A stretch of 64,000 bases of DNA from Rhizobium sp. AAP43 (GCF_001296045.1 NZ_LJHS01000018.1:124001-188000), one strand, 5' to 3'; shown: positions 45,154-53,658, numbered from the stretch's first letter. Numbers and translations are program-made. The notes: generated by a model from the sequence alone, not told the origin.

Positions 45154-45398
45154 ATCGGATCTCGTCAGTCTCGGGACAGGCTTCAGGGGCGGGGCCTCCA
45201 CCATGCACACAGGGCGCGCGCAATCAAGGCAGAGTAGACGTGGAAAAGGCTCGCGTTCCATCGTGCATTTCGGCGAGGTCTGGCTTGTCCAAGTCGTGCC
45301 GAAGGTGGCCATCGGCGGATCGAGCCGCTAATATGGCATCAGGATCACTCCGGCGAGGCTCGAAACGCTCCTCCGCCGCGATCATCAGGGAGCAGGGT

Positions 45399-45848
45399 AT
45401 GGCCTCGCGCAAGACGTTTTCCCGCAACACCGATGCCAGCGACGACACGCTTGGCGGGCGCCTCTCCATGGCCCGTGATGCGGTGGAACTGACCCCGGCG
45501 GATGTCGCCAATCGTGTCGGCGTCCGGCGTGACACCTTGCTGGCCTGGGAATCGGATCGCTCCGAACCGCGCCCGTCCAAGCTCGTGGATCTCGCCGGCA
45601 TTCTCGGTGTGTCGCCGATGTGGTTGATGACGGGCCTGGGTTCGGGGCCTGTGCAGGAAAGTCTCGATGTGCCGATCGAGGGCTTGCGCTTGCAATTGCA
45701 GCGCCTGACCGACGCCCATATGGAATGTGGCCGGCTGATCGCCGACTTGTCCCGACAGATCGACCGATTCGAAGCCCGTAGCCAGCGCGACGCTGCGCTT
45801 GGCGACCTTGATGGTCCGATGGATGGTCCGATCATGGGCCGCGCCTGA
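45399..45848 (+). CDS. XRE-family transcription regulator
   Basis: The 149-residue protein has an N-terminal Cro/CI helix-turn-helix (residues ~20-75: LGGRLSMARDAVELTPADVANRVGV) and a C-terminal helical stretch (~95-135) that could be a short coiled coil. It lacks a cupin or peptidase domain. A GGGAGCAGGG site precedes the ATG. It may regulate the divergent DMT transporter gene. The target is unknown. Confidence 0.8.
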   Translation: MASRKTFSRNTDASDDTLGGRLSMARDAVELTPADVANRVGVRRDTLLAWESDRSEPRPSKLVDLAGILGVSPMWLMTGLGSGPVQESLDVPIEGLRLQLQRLTDAHMECGRLIADLSRQIDRFEARSQRDAALGDLDGPMDGPIMGRA

Positions 45849-45872
45849 GGAACGACCTGCCGCGATCTTCCG

Positions 45873-46589
45873 TCAGTTGGCGTTGGTGGTCGGCCCGAAC
45901 ACCGTCTCGAAAGCCTCCCTCAGGCGAATGTCGACATCGGCCATCATCACGGGCAAACCGAGATCGACCAAACTGGTGACGCCATAGGTGCTGATTCCGC
46001 ACGGCACGATACCGCCGAAATGGGAGAGGTTCGGTTCGACATTCAGCGAAAGTCCGTGAAAGCTCACCCAGCGGCGAAGGCGAATGCCAAGAGCTGCAAT
46101 CTTGTCCTCCGTCATTGAGCCATCCGGCAAGAGCGGCTTGTCCGGACGGCGAACCCAGACGCCAACCCGATCCTCCCGCCGCTCGCCCCGCACATTCATG
46201 GCGTCGAGTGTCTGGATGATCACTTCTTCCAGTGCCGAGACATAGGCACGTACGTCCTGGCGCCGCCGTTTGAGATCGAGCATCACATAGGCCACCCGCT
46301 GGCCTGGCCCGTGATAGGTATATTCTCCGCCGCGCCCGCTGGCAAAAACGGGGAATCGGTCGGGCTCGACCAAATCCTTCACATCGGCGCTGGTGCCGGC
46401 CGTATAAAGCGGTGGATGTTCAAGCAGCCACACCAGTTCGTCGGCACGACCTTCGGCGATGGCGGCCACCTCACGCTCCATCTCGGCCACGGCGTTCTCA
46501 TACGGAACAAGCCCATCCGAGATCCTCCAGCGGACCGGCGGAGAGTCGGGTGAGGCATGCATGATATGGTCGAGATCGGTGCGCAGCAT
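45873..46589 (-). CDS. lipB: Octanoyl-ACP:protein N-octanoyltransferase
   Basis: The 238-residue enzyme transfers the octanoyl group from ACP to lipoyl domains of 2-oxoacid dehydrogenases and GcvH. The conserved [13 protein letters not shown] motif, Lys163 in [19 protein letters not shown] and the catalytic Cys197 in GGIVPCGI are present. The start at 46589 ([10 protein letters not shown]) gives the usual length. It converges with the XRE gene, 24 bases away. Its upstream region runs toward the tRNA. Confidence 0.93.
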   Translation of the reverse strand: MLRTDLDHIMHASPDSPPVRWRISDGLVPYENAVAEMEREVAAIAEGRADELVWLLEHPPLYTAGTSADVKDLVEPDRFPVFASGRGGEYTYHGPGQRVAYVMLDLKRRRQDVRAYVSALEEVIIQTLDAMNVRGERREDRVGVWVRRPDKPLLPDGSMTEDKIAALGIRLRRWVSFHGLSLNVEPNLSHFGGIVPCGISTYGVTSLVDLGLPVMMADVDIRLREAFETVFGPTTNAN

Positions 46590-46826
46590 GGCGAGGTCCG
46601 TCGTTTCGAAAGGCAGATCGCCATCAGCGAGTGCCTGTGGAAAAATCCTGAATTTCCCTCTACTTGGCAACAAAGCCCCTGGCTTGCAAGGCTTGTCGGT
46701 GCCGCGCCGCGACAGACTTTTCCACTGGAGAGAAGTTTTTTCAAAATTCTGTCATGGCGGGCTTGTGGACCCCCGGGGCTTTTGCTACATGCAGCCCCGC
46801 CGGAGCAATTCGGCGCCTACCACGAT

Positions 46827-46911
46827 GCGGTCGTGGCGGAATTGGTAGACGCGCAGCGTTGAGGTCGCTGTGGGGCAACCCGTGGAAGTTCGAGTCTTCT
46901 CGACCGCACCA
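46827..46911 (+). tRNA. tRNA-Leu(GAG)
   Basis: This 85-nt class II tRNA has the acceptor stem GCGGTCG / CGACCGC, CCA encoded, an anticodon stem CAGCG/CGCTG with loop TTGAGGT (anticodon GAG), a variable arm (GGGGCAACCC) and a T arm with GTTCGAG. It reads CTC/CTT codons. A strong terminator follows at once. Confidence 0.97.
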
Positions 46912-46915
46912 AAGA

Positions 46916-46941
46916 AACCCGGCTTCGGCCGGGTTTTTTGT
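46916..46941 (+). terminator. Terminator after tRNA-Leu
   Basis: Stem AACCCGGC / GCCGGGTT with a TTCG tetraloop, followed by TTTTG and TTTTT. It starts four bases after the tRNA 3' end. Confidence 0.92.
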
Positions 46942-47485
46942 TTTTATCCGAAAGTTGACCCTAATGGTGTCCCATGTGGAAAAAATCCATGGGCCAGCTT
47001 GCTCGGCAAATATCAAATCCCCAACCAAAGCGTGTCGGCCACCGCTTTCTCTGCCTTGCCGGCTTGGCGCGGGCCGAAACAATGACCCCAGGTTAGAGCT
47101 TGAGGGGTGAGGCCGCACTGGTCACGAATTCATGGCGCAGTGAAACAAATATCATGTCGTTTTGCATGCTGGATTTCGGTCACCATGCCGAGACGATCGG
47201 GGATCAGCCGCTAAGCGATGGTACTTGAACTGGGCTGAGAGCTGAGTCTCGAGCAAAACCACCCCGCTACAGAAGTTGGTCGACTGCCTCCTCGACAACC
47301 TCTCCGGATCCGTCAAATCCTGGAAAAGCACAGGTGATACTTTCCTGGCTCGTCAGAACTTCGACAATAAGCGCAGCTGGAAGGTTATTCTGGCCGGTCC
47401 CCGCGCCAGAACCTTTATCAACGGCTGACCATGGGGCGGGGCTAGGCAGGACCCGCTTTTTAAGAGCGCCTGCGCGAGATACAGA
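46942..47485. other. Gene-poor region downstream of tRNA-Leu
   Basis: About 540 bases with no convincing gene. One 88-codon minus-strand ORF (47267-47533) has a normal-looking C-terminal part with NNLPAALIVEVLTSQ, but its N-terminal part is arginine-rich and runs through the terminator, so I treat it as a possible remnant. A weak hairpin GCGGG/CCCGC with TTTTTT is at 47436-47462. No tRNA-end repeat or integrase is visible. Confidence 0.5.
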
Positions 47486-47488
47486 AAA

Positions 47489-47508
47489 ACCGCGTCGTCT
47501 GACGCGGT
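47489..47508. terminator. Bidirectional terminator downstream of the BON gene
   Basis: Perfect eight-base stem ACCGCGTC / GACGCGGT with a GTCT loop. The minus-strand reading ends in TTTTTC, so it terminates the BON-domain gene. Confidence 0.8.
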
Positions 47509-47529
47509 CTTTCCTTCCGGTCGTTTGTA

Positions 47530-48030
47530 TCAATCAGCGTCGGACGGAATATGGCTGTCGACACCGAGTGTGGTGATGAAGTTCTTCACCGATCCGACAC
47601 CGCGGACACCAAGCACCCGCAATTCCAGCATGCGCCGTTCTTCGGCCGTATCGACGGCCCCGCGCAGGGTGACGATCTCGCCGTCGACATGGATATCAAG
47701 CGCAGAGATGAGGCTGTCGTCGAGGTCTTCAAGCGCTGTGGCCACATCCGCCTCCAACGCGTCTTCGTCCACCCGGTGGTCCGTTGTGGGTGCGTCAGGC
47801 ATTGCTGGTGCGGGCTGAAAGCCATCCGCTTCCACCGTATCGACACGGAAGCCGCCATTCCTGTCACGGTCGAAATTCGCGTCCGTCTCGCCATAGCTGC
47901 GGTTGGCGACGGGCTGGTCCACGGCGCCTGTACCGTCGCTGTAGGGCCATCCGTCGGCAATGTTGCGCTGGTCGTAGTCGCGATAATCGGCCTCGCGGGA
48001 AAATTCGGTCTTTCGGTCATCCTTGGCCAT
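47530..48030 (-). CDS. BON-domain protein
   Basis: The 166-residue hydrophilic protein has an acidic, low-complexity N-terminal half rich in Asp, Arg and Gly, and a C-terminal BON domain (residues ~90-155: DIHVDGEIVTLRGAVDTAEER, then GVGSVKNFI). No signal peptide or lipobox is seen, so unlike OsmY it is likely cytoplasmic. BON domains bind membranes or phospholipid and are often stress-related. The ATG at 48030 has a GGAAGGAAG site; an upstream ATG is less well placed. Confidence 0.8.
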   Translation of the reverse strand: MAKDDRKTEFSREADYRDYDQRNIADGWPYSDGTGAVDQPVANRSYGETDANFDRDRNGGFRVDTVEADGFQPAPAMPDAPTTDHRVDEDALEADVATALEDLDDSLISALDIHVDGEIVTLRGAVDTAEERRMLELRVLGVRGVGSVKNFITTLGVDSHIPSDAD

Positions 48031-48134
48031 CGGGTCTTCCTTCCTCGGTTGCTTCAACAGCTAACGGGTGAGAGCCCCATTTGTTGCCGCCAAGGGTGTC
48101 GCCGCCGAGGATATTGTCGTGCGCGCCGTTTGCG

Positions 48135-48629
48135 TCAGCGATCCGCCTTCTCAAAGCGCTTCACCAGCCTGTCCCGCTTCAGGCGCGACAGGCGCTTTAG
48201 CCAGAAAATGCCATCGAGTTGGTCGATTTCGTGCTGCATGCAGATCGCAGGAAAGCCCTCCAGCGCCTCCTCGGTCGGCGTCCCGTCCAGGGTCTGGTAG
48301 CGAACGGTCACTCGGCGTGGACGTTGCAGTTCGTCGGTGAAGCCCGGCATGGAGACACTGCCTTCAACATGGGTCATCATCTCCTCGGAATGGGAAAGGA
48401 TTTCCGGATTGACGAAATTCCGGCGTCCGCCGAGTTCGGCAAGATCAAGAACGACCAGGCGCAGAAAGATACCGCAATGGGCGGCCGTGATGCCGACGCC
48501 GGGGGCGGCCTTCATGGTCTCGTAGAGATTGTCGGCCAGAGTGGAGAGTTCGGCATTGAAGGTCGTCACCGGCATGCATGGGGTCGAAAGCGCAGCGTCC
48601 GGGTATTGGCAGATTGTCAATTTCGTCAC
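48135..48629 (-). CDS. Peptide-deformylase-like protein lacking metal ligands
   Basis: The 164-residue protein has the PDF fold signature but all three motifs are altered. Motif 1 is GVGITAAHCG (Gln replaced by His51). Motif 2 is EGSVSMPG (metal-binding Cys replaced by Ser91). Motif 3 is QHEIDQLDG (second metal-binding His replaced by Gln137). Two of the three metal ligands are thus lost, so it should not deformylate N-formyl-Met as Def does. It could bind peptides or ribosomal exit-tunnel nascent chains, or be regulatory. The reading frame is intact, which argues against a simple pseudogene. The true def gene must be elsewhere. Confidence 0.85.
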   Translation of the reverse strand: MTKLTICQYPDAALSTPCMPVTTFNAELSTLADNLYETMKAAPGVGITAAHCGIFLRLVVLDLAELGGRRNFVNPEILSHSEEMMTHVEGSVSMPGFTDELQRPRRVTVRYQTLDGTPTEEALEGFPAICMQHEIDQLDGIFWLKRLSRLKRDRLVKRFEKADR

Positions 48630-48811
48630 GGTCTCGTCATATCCTGGGGCTTGGCGTGCAATGGGTCTATCTCTATCCGGGGATCAGGCTATCAGGATGT
48701 GCAGTGCTTTGCATCGGCGGCAGGAAATTCTCTCTATCCGCTTGTTGACAAAGGCGTTTCAGCGGCCATTCTCCGGGCGGAAGCGAAGCAGCGAGCAGGC
48801 GAGGGGCGGAC

Positions 48812-50227
48812 ATGACCGAGAGAGAAGACGAGATGCTCGATCGCCTCCCCACTGACGAGGCGCAGGCCGACATCTATGACGAGGAAGGCTCGATCCGCCA
48901 CGACTTCCTGACCATGGTTGGCGCTGCCATCGCCGATCGAGACGTGCTCTATCTGCGGCAGACCGTTGCCAAGCTGCATGAGTCCGAGCTTGGCCACTTG
49001 ATTGAGGCGATTCAGCCCGACCAGCGCCATGCGCTGGTCAAGCTGCTCGGCACCGACTTCGACCTCACGGCCCTGACGGAAGTCGACGAAGCAATCCGCA
49101 TGCAGATCGTCGACCAGATGCCGAATGCGCAGATCGCGGCCGCAATCGGCGAGCTCGATTCGGACGACGCCGTTTACATTCTCGAAGACCTTGACGACGA
49201 GGATCGCGAAGAGATTCTCGCGCAACTTCCCTTCACCGAGCGGGTCCGTCTGCGCCGCGCCCTCGATTACCCCGAAAGCTCGGCCGGTCGGCGCATGCAG
49301 ACCGAGTTCGTCGCCGTTCCTCCGTTCTGGACAGTCGGCCAGACGATCGACTACATGCGCGACGAGGAAGACCTGCCCGAGAGCTTTACCCAGATCTTCG
49401 TCATCGATCCCACCTTTAAGCTGCTCGGCGCCGTCAATCTCGATGCAATCCTGCGCACCAAGCGGCAGGTGAAGATCGAGACGATCATGCACGAGACCAA
49501 TCACCCCATCCCCGCCGAGATGGACCAGGAAGACGCAGCCCAGCTCTTCGAGCAGTACGACCTTCTCTCCGCCGCCGTCGTCGACGAGAATGAGCGGCTC
49601 GTTGGTGTTTTGACCATCGATGACGTCGTTGACGTGATCCAGGAAGAGGCGGAAGAGGACCTGCTTCGCCTCGGCGGCGTCGGCGATGAAGAACTGTCCG
49701 ACAGCGTGCGGGAAACATCGCGTTCGCGCATTCCCTGGCTCGCGGTCAACCTGGTGACGGCCTTCATGGCGGCCTCTGTCATCGGCCTGTTCGAGGCAAC
49801 GATCGAAAAGATCGTGGCGCTGGCCGTGCTCATGCCGATTGTGGCCGGCATGGGCGGCAATGCGGGCTCGCAAACCATGACCGTCACCGTCCGGGCTCTT
49901 GCCACACGCGACCTCGACATCCACAACGCCTTTCGGGTCGTGCGGCGTGAAGCCGGTGTTGGCCTGATCAATGGCGCCGTCTTCGGCTGCGCAGTCGGAC
50001 TTGTCGCCGGTCTGTGGTTTCAGGATGTGTCCATCGGGGGGCTGATTACCACCGCCATGATGATCAACATGTTTGCGGCCGCCATGGCCGGCATCATGAT
50101 CCCGATGATCCTGAGCCGGGCAGGGGCCGACCCTGCCGTCTCGTCCGCAGTCTTCGTCACCGCTATTACGGATATGACCGGGTTTTTCTCGTTTCTCGGA
50201 CTTTCAACCTGGTGGTTCATGAGCTGA
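48812..50227 (+). CDS. mgtE: Magnesium transporter MgtE
   Basis: The 471-residue protein has the MgtE layout: an N-terminal helical superhelix (~20-135, LTEVDEAIRMQIVDQMP repeats), two CBS domains (~145-275, including LVGVLTIDDVVDVIQEEAEED) and a C-terminal five-helix membrane domain (~300-471). It contains the conserved PIVAGMGGNAGSQ pore segment. It imports Mg2+, and the N and CBS domains close the pore at high Mg2+. It stands alone, with a 182-base upstream gap, and is followed by a MerR gene. Confidence 0.93.
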   Translation: MTEREDEMLDRLPTDEAQADIYDEEGSIRHDFLTMVGAAIADRDVLYLRQTVAKLHESELGHLIEAIQPDQRHALVKLLGTDFDLTALTEVDEAIRMQIVDQMPNAQIAAAIGELDSDDAVYILEDLDDEDREEILAQLPFTERVRLRRALDYPESSAGRRMQTEFVAVPPFWTVGQTIDYMRDEEDLPESFTQIFVIDPTFKLLGAVNLDAILRTKRQVKIETIMHETNHPIPAEMDQEDAAQLFEQYDLLSAAVVDENERLVGVLTIDDVVDVIQEEAEEDLLRLGGVGDEELSDSVRETSRSRIPWLAVNLVTAFMAASVIGLFEATIEKIVALAVLMPIVAGMGGNAGSQTMTVTVRALATRDLDIHNAFRVVRREAGVGLINGAVFGCAVGLVAGLWFQDVSIGGLITTAMMINMFAAAMAGIMIPMILSRAGADPAVSSAVFVTAITDMTGFFSFLGLSTWWFMS

Positions 50228-50237
50228 GGGCGAAAAA

Positions 50238-50265
50238 TTGACTTGTACGTAAAAGTCAATATGAT
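50238..50265 (+). promoter_or_regulatory. Autoregulatory promoter with MerR-type dyad
   Basis: TTGACTT and AAGTCAA (50238-50259) form a perfect seven-base dyad. TTGACT serves as -35 and TATGAT (50260-50265) as -10, with a 16-base spacer. A MerR-family dimer bound in the spacer could activate by twisting the DNA. It is 28 bases upstream of the merR-type GTG. Confidence 0.75.
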
Positions 50266-50292
50266 GCCTTTCCCGAGAGGAAACGGCATATC

Positions 50293-50679
50293 GTGAAGAA
50301 ATACTACAGCATCACCGAACTGACGCGTGAATTCGGCGTCTCGACGCGGACCCTGCGCTTCTATGAGGACGAAGGACTTCTGCATCCCGAGCGCCGTGGA
50401 CGCACGCGCCTGTACCGCGCCGCGGACCGCCGCCTCCTCCAGGAGATCCTGCGCGGTCGCCGCATCGGCTTCACGATCGCCGAAATCCGCGAGATCGTCC
50501 ATGTCTACAAGGAGCCGCCCGGCGAGATCGGCCAGCTCAAGCTGATGATGAAGAAGATCGACGAGAAGCGCGAGGATCTTCGCCAGAAGCGCCGCGATAT
50601 CGACGAGACGCTTGCCGAACTCGATCAGGCCGAGGAAGCCTGTCTCACCCGCATGGTCGAAATCGGCGTCGGCAGCTGA
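50293..50679 (+). CDS. MerR-family transcription regulator
   Basis: The 128-residue protein has an N-terminal winged helix-turn-helix (YSITELTREFGVSTRTLRFYEDEGLLHPERRGRTRLY) and a coiled-coil dimerisation helix (~80-115). It lacks the metal-binding cysteines of MerR/ZntR, having only one late Cys. It resembles the LiuR/AcuR type of fatty-acid or branched-chain amino-acid catabolism regulators, but the targets cannot be read. It starts with GTG and is autoregulated through the dyad at 50238. Confidence 0.83.
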   Translation: MKKYYSITELTREFGVSTRTLRFYEDEGLLHPERRGRTRLYRAADRRLLQEILRGRRIGFTIAEIREIVHVYKEPPGEIGQLKLMMKKIDEKREDLRQKRRDIDETLAELDQAEEACLTRMVEIGVGS

Positions 50680-50761
50680 GTCACACTCTTCGTCTTGGCG
50701 ATGCTTCGGCCGCGCTTGCGCCCGTTGTTAGATCCGCTATCGGTCGTCAACCAGCCGTCAC

Positions 50762-51235
50762 TCAGATCCAGCGGCGTGTCCGGCGGCAATAGTATTCATA
50801 GTCGATCCCGAACCGTGCGAGGAGGTGCTGCTCTTCGCAACGGATGACGGCAAAGCGGATGCCGATTGCGGCCATAAGAGCCGCCAGCAGCAACCATCCA
50901 TTGCCCATCATCAGACCAAGGCCAATCGTCGCCAGCGTGTAACCGAGATAGATCGGGTTGCGCGTCAGACGGTACGGCCCGGTTTTCACCAGATGGCGTG
51001 CACAGCCTGTGTTGGTGAACGGCGTCTGGTGCTCAAACAGCGTCTTCATCGCCCAGATATCGAGCAAGGCGGCGGCGATGAACAAGAGGAGCCCGCCCAT
51101 GCGGAACATCCATGGATGGCCGCTGCCCACGGGCAAGGGCGAGAACTGGGCTGCGACAAGCGCAAGCAGCAGGGCCGTGCCGTAAAGGACGGGCGGCCAG
51201 GGATAACGCAGCGGCTTCAAACGGTAGGCATTCAT
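50762..51235 (-). CDS. Isoprenylcysteine methyltransferase-like membrane protein
   Basis: The 157-residue protein has about four membrane helices and the ICMT/PEMT signature GPYRLTRNPIYLGYTLATIG in the middle and EEQHLLARFGIDYEYYCRRTRRW at the end, which bind S-adenosylmethionine at the membrane face. Bacterial members methylate unknown lipid or isoprenoid substrates. It starts 13 bases after the DUF1624 stop, so the two may be co-transcribed. Confidence 0.82.
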   Translation of the reverse strand: MNAYRLKPLRYPWPPVLYGTALLLALVAAQFSPLPVGSGHPWMFRMGGLLLFIAAALLDIWAMKTLFEHQTPFTNTGCARHLVKTGPYRLTRNPIYLGYTLATIGLGLMMGNGWLLLAALMAAIGIRFAVIRCEEQHLLARFGIDYEYYCRRTRRWI

Positions 51236-51248
51236 GATGAAGACTCCG

Positions 51249-52223
51249 TCAGGGTGCCTGGCGGCTCTTCACGGTGCATTCGCCCGCAAGCGCCAGTACG
51301 CGTTGATCCTGCTCCGGCAAGATTGCGCCAGACTGGAGTGGCTCCAGCAGAGACTGGGCCTGCAGCCGCTCCAGTGTACAGGCACAAAAGCGCTGGCAAA
51401 GGCCTGCTTCATTGCCTTGCTCAAGGCAGGCCGCCTCACAGCTGCCGCTGTATGCAGCGACAGGATCGGCAGCCGGCGGCGGCACAATCATGCTTGCGCC
51501 ATAGAGGAAGGCGATCAGCACAGGTTGATGCAGCAGATAAACGGTCAGCGAGTGACGTCCAGCCAGCCGCAACCATGCGGGCCCGGCGGGCAGGCGGGCG
51601 ACGAAACCCAGCGCCTGGCGGTCGACGAGGAACCGTGCAACAGCGATGCCGGCCAGCAAAGCGCCGATCCATGGCAGAAGCGGCACATAGTCATTCGAAC
51701 GCGGCATGCTTTCAGAGAGCCCGAGGAAAAGCAGGGGCGGGCTGTCGAAGATTGCCGACCGGGAAAATGATGGAAGGATAACCGCGAACGCCGCCACGGC
51801 CGCCGTCAGGAGGGGCGGCAGGCGCAGGAAAACGAGGCCGATCACGCTCGACAGCGCAATGGCATGCAGGATGCCGAAGAAGATCCAGGCATCGGGCGTG
51901 AACCACAAGGTCGCCGCGGAGATCGCCGCCGCCGCCGCCGCAACCAGGCCGAGCCGACGGAAAAACGGCCCGGGGCGCAGGCTTGGAACATGCGCCAGCA
52001 CAAGGCTGAAACCGGCGAGGAAGAGGAAGGTTGAAGCAATCACGCGAGCGTAAATGCGCAAAAAGCCATGCGTTGATGTGCCCGGCTCAAGATAGCCGAA
52101 GAATTCAAGGTCCCAGGAGAAATGATAGGTGGCCATGGCAATCAGCGCCATCCCGCGTGCCGCATCCAGAAACGGCAGACGCTGTCTCGGCGCCTCGGGC
52201 TCTGCCTTCATGCTGTCCGACAC
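51249..52223 (-). CDS. DUF1624 (heparan-alpha-glucosaminide acetyltransferase-like) membrane protein with Cys-rich tail
   Basis: The 324-residue protein has about eight membrane helices and the DUF1624 start LPFLDAARGMALIAMATYHFSWD (His active-site candidate in TYHF). The family acylates an acceptor across the membrane. The last ~65 residues form a soluble periplasmic or cytoplasmic tail with six cysteines spaced C-x3-C...C-x3-C-x-C...C, which is unusual for the family. I chose GTG at 52223, since GAGGA lies about seven bases upstream; an ATG twelve codons earlier has no good site. The substrate is unknown. Confidence 0.8.
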   Translation of the reverse strand: MSDSMKAEPEAPRQRLPFLDAARGMALIAMATYHFSWDLEFFGYLEPGTSTHGFLRIYARVIASTFLFLAGFSLVLAHVPSLRPGPFFRRLGLVAAAAAAISAATLWFTPDAWIFFGILHAIALSSVIGLVFLRLPPLLTAAVAAFAVILPSFSRSAIFDSPPLLFLGLSESMPRSNDYVPLLPWIGALLAGIAVARFLVDRQALGFVARLPAGPAWLRLAGRHSLTVYLLHQPVLIAFLYGASMIVPPPAADPVAAYSGSCEAACLEQGNEAGLCQRFCACTLERLQAQSLLEPLQSGAILPEQDQRVLALAGECTVKSRQAP

Positions 52224-52345
52224 GGCTCGTTCCTCTTGATTTTTCACGCTTTGCACCATCGCCCTTGTCGAGATTTAGGCTCCGCTGGCTCAAAGGCAAA
52301 GGCGGCGATTTCATGGCACGCCGCCGCCTCGTCCCCGTTTCCCCC

Positions 52346-53038
52346 TCAATCCGCGCCATCGGCCAGAAGCGCCCGCCGCGCTTCGGAGAAGAATTGCCGC
52401 CGGATCAGCACAATGAAAACCAGCGTCGTGGCAACCATGAAGACGTAAGGGCTCACAAACCAGCCGAGATAGCCAATCGAATAGAAGATTGCCCGCAGGC
52501 CCATGTTGAAATGGGCAGCGGCGATAATGTTCATCCGGATGGTTCGCTCGGCGGCAGCTGCCGCCCGCGCCGGGTCCAGCTTCGCCTCTTCGATCATCGG
52601 GATCGTGCCGAAGAGAATGGTGCAGTAGTTGAACAACCGATAAGACCAGCCGAACTTGAAGAAGGAATAGGCAAACAACGCGATCAGCCCGCAGACCTTC
52701 AGCTCGAACATGGCGCGACCGCCTTGCACGATATACGGAATGTCCTTCAGGATCGCATCCACCTGTTCGGTCGCCCCCAAGAGCGCGAAGCATCCGCCGA
52801 TGGCGAAGATCGTGGTCGAGGCGAAAAACGCCGTGCCGTTCTGCAACCCACCCATGATCTGCGTGTCGATCATCTTCAGATCCCGATCCATCGAATTGAG
52901 GATCCATTCGCGGCGACGCTCCGCCATGGCCTTGGTCAGGCTTGTGCGCGACAGGATCCGCTTCTGGCCGGTGATCCATGCATAGGCAAACCAGAGAGCC
53001 ATGAACGTCACGACGGCGGCGTAGTCCGGAAGGGTCAT
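52346..53038 (-). CDS. DUF599-family membrane protein
   Basis: The 230-residue protein has about four membrane helices and the family segments ALWFAYAWITGQ, RILSRTSLTKAMAERRREW and FSYRLFNY-like FGWSYRLFNYC. The conserved DNR-like patch is at SMDRDLKMIDTQIM. The function of DUF599 is unknown. Of two adjacent ATGs, I chose the second (53038), because GGAG is seven bases upstream. Confidence 0.78.
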   Translation of the reverse strand: MTLPDYAAVVTFMALWFAYAWITGQKRILSRTSLTKAMAERRREWILNSMDRDLKMIDTQIMGGLQNGTAFFASTTIFAIGGCFALLGATEQVDAILKDIPYIVQGGRAMFELKVCGLIALFAYSFFKFGWSYRLFNYCTILFGTIPMIEEAKLDPARAAAAAERTIRMNIIAAAHFNMGLRAIFYSIGYLGWFVSPYVFMVATTLVFIVLIRRQFFSEARRALLADGAD

Positions 53039-53342
53039 CATTCGGCTCCATCTGTTGCTCGCCACCCATTATCGCAAGCTGGGCTCGCTTCACAATGGTC
53101 GGTTAATTTTGCTCACCGCCCCCTGAAATCCAACGGGCGCGAATTCATTGATGATTAACCATGTCGAGATTCAACCCGTTGAAATCATTGGGGCCCATGC
53201 GTAGGGCGCATGGCTGACCCGAAACTGGTGTCTTGCTTTTGCCATTTTTGCGGTTGCGAAACGCTCAGCGATTGACTAGTGAGATGGCCAGAAAGCGGTC
53301 GGGGGACGGCTTTCTTCAACATGTGGTTCCACTGGAGTATAC
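53039..53342. other. Intergenic region upstream of a small ORF
   Basis: About 300 bases without a supported gene. An inverted repeat CCATGCG / CGCATGG is at 53195-53213. A second, GAAAGC / GCTTTC with complementary inner bases, is at 53291-53314, directly before the small ORF at 53343. The latter could be a leader hairpin. Confidence 0.5.
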
Positions 53343-53444
53343 ATGGAAGACAGTTTCCAGAAGTCGTGCTGGGGCGTTACCTTCCGAGCTCTGATGGGTT
53401 TCGCCGGCATCATGTGCCTGGCTTACCTTTTCGGCAGTCTCTGA
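53343..53444 (+). CDS. Candidate 33-residue membrane peptide
   Basis: The ORF reads MEDSFQKSCWGVTFRALMGF and continues into a hydrophobic stretch ending LAYLFGSL, so residues ~12-33 could form one transmembrane helix. GGAG lies five bases before the ATG, and a perfect 14-base terminator stem follows 20 bases after the stop. This compact hairpin-ORF-terminator arrangement is what a real small gene or sRNA locus looks like. I do not recognise the sequence, and coding is inferred from the site, hydrophobicity and terminator only. Confidence 0.5.
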   Translation: MEDSFQKSCWGVTFRALMGFAGIMCLAYLFGSL

Positions 53445-53464
53445 CGCTTCACATGCAAGTCTCG

Positions 53465-53502
53465 ACGAAAGGCGCGGTCTGATCGACCGCGCCTTTCGCG
53501 TT
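53465..53502 (+). terminator. Strong terminator after the small ORF
   Basis: Perfect 14-base stem CGAAAGGCGCGGTC / GACCGCGCCTTTCG with a five-base loop, then CGTTTTC. It is the strongest hairpin in this part and must end a transcript from the upstream side. Confidence 0.9.
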
Positions 53503-53658
53503 TTCAGCGGTTCTCTGCACCCGCAGAGGGAAAGTCGCTCGAAGCCAGCGTCAGCGCGGGAATGTCGCGCCAGTGAAAGCCAATGTCGATTGCGAGGTGC
53601 ATTCGTGCTAGGCGATGCTCTAGCTTCAGTGCTTTGTAGCCTACATGCGAGGAGCCTC

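Noticed and set aside
44224..45312. Longer form of the DMT transporter starting at 45312
   Set aside because: The extra residues are Cys- and Pro-rich, not membrane-like and not typical of the family, and they run toward the divergent XRE gene.
46741..47118. Minus-strand ORF of 125 codons overlapping tRNA-Leu (contains GREDSNFHGLPHSD)
   Set aside because: It is the antisense translation of the tRNA-Leu gene and its terminator, a frequent false gene in databases.
47267..47533. 88-codon minus-strand ORF
   Set aside because: The start lies across the BON-gene terminator and the N-terminal half is arginine-rich; kept only as a possible remnant.
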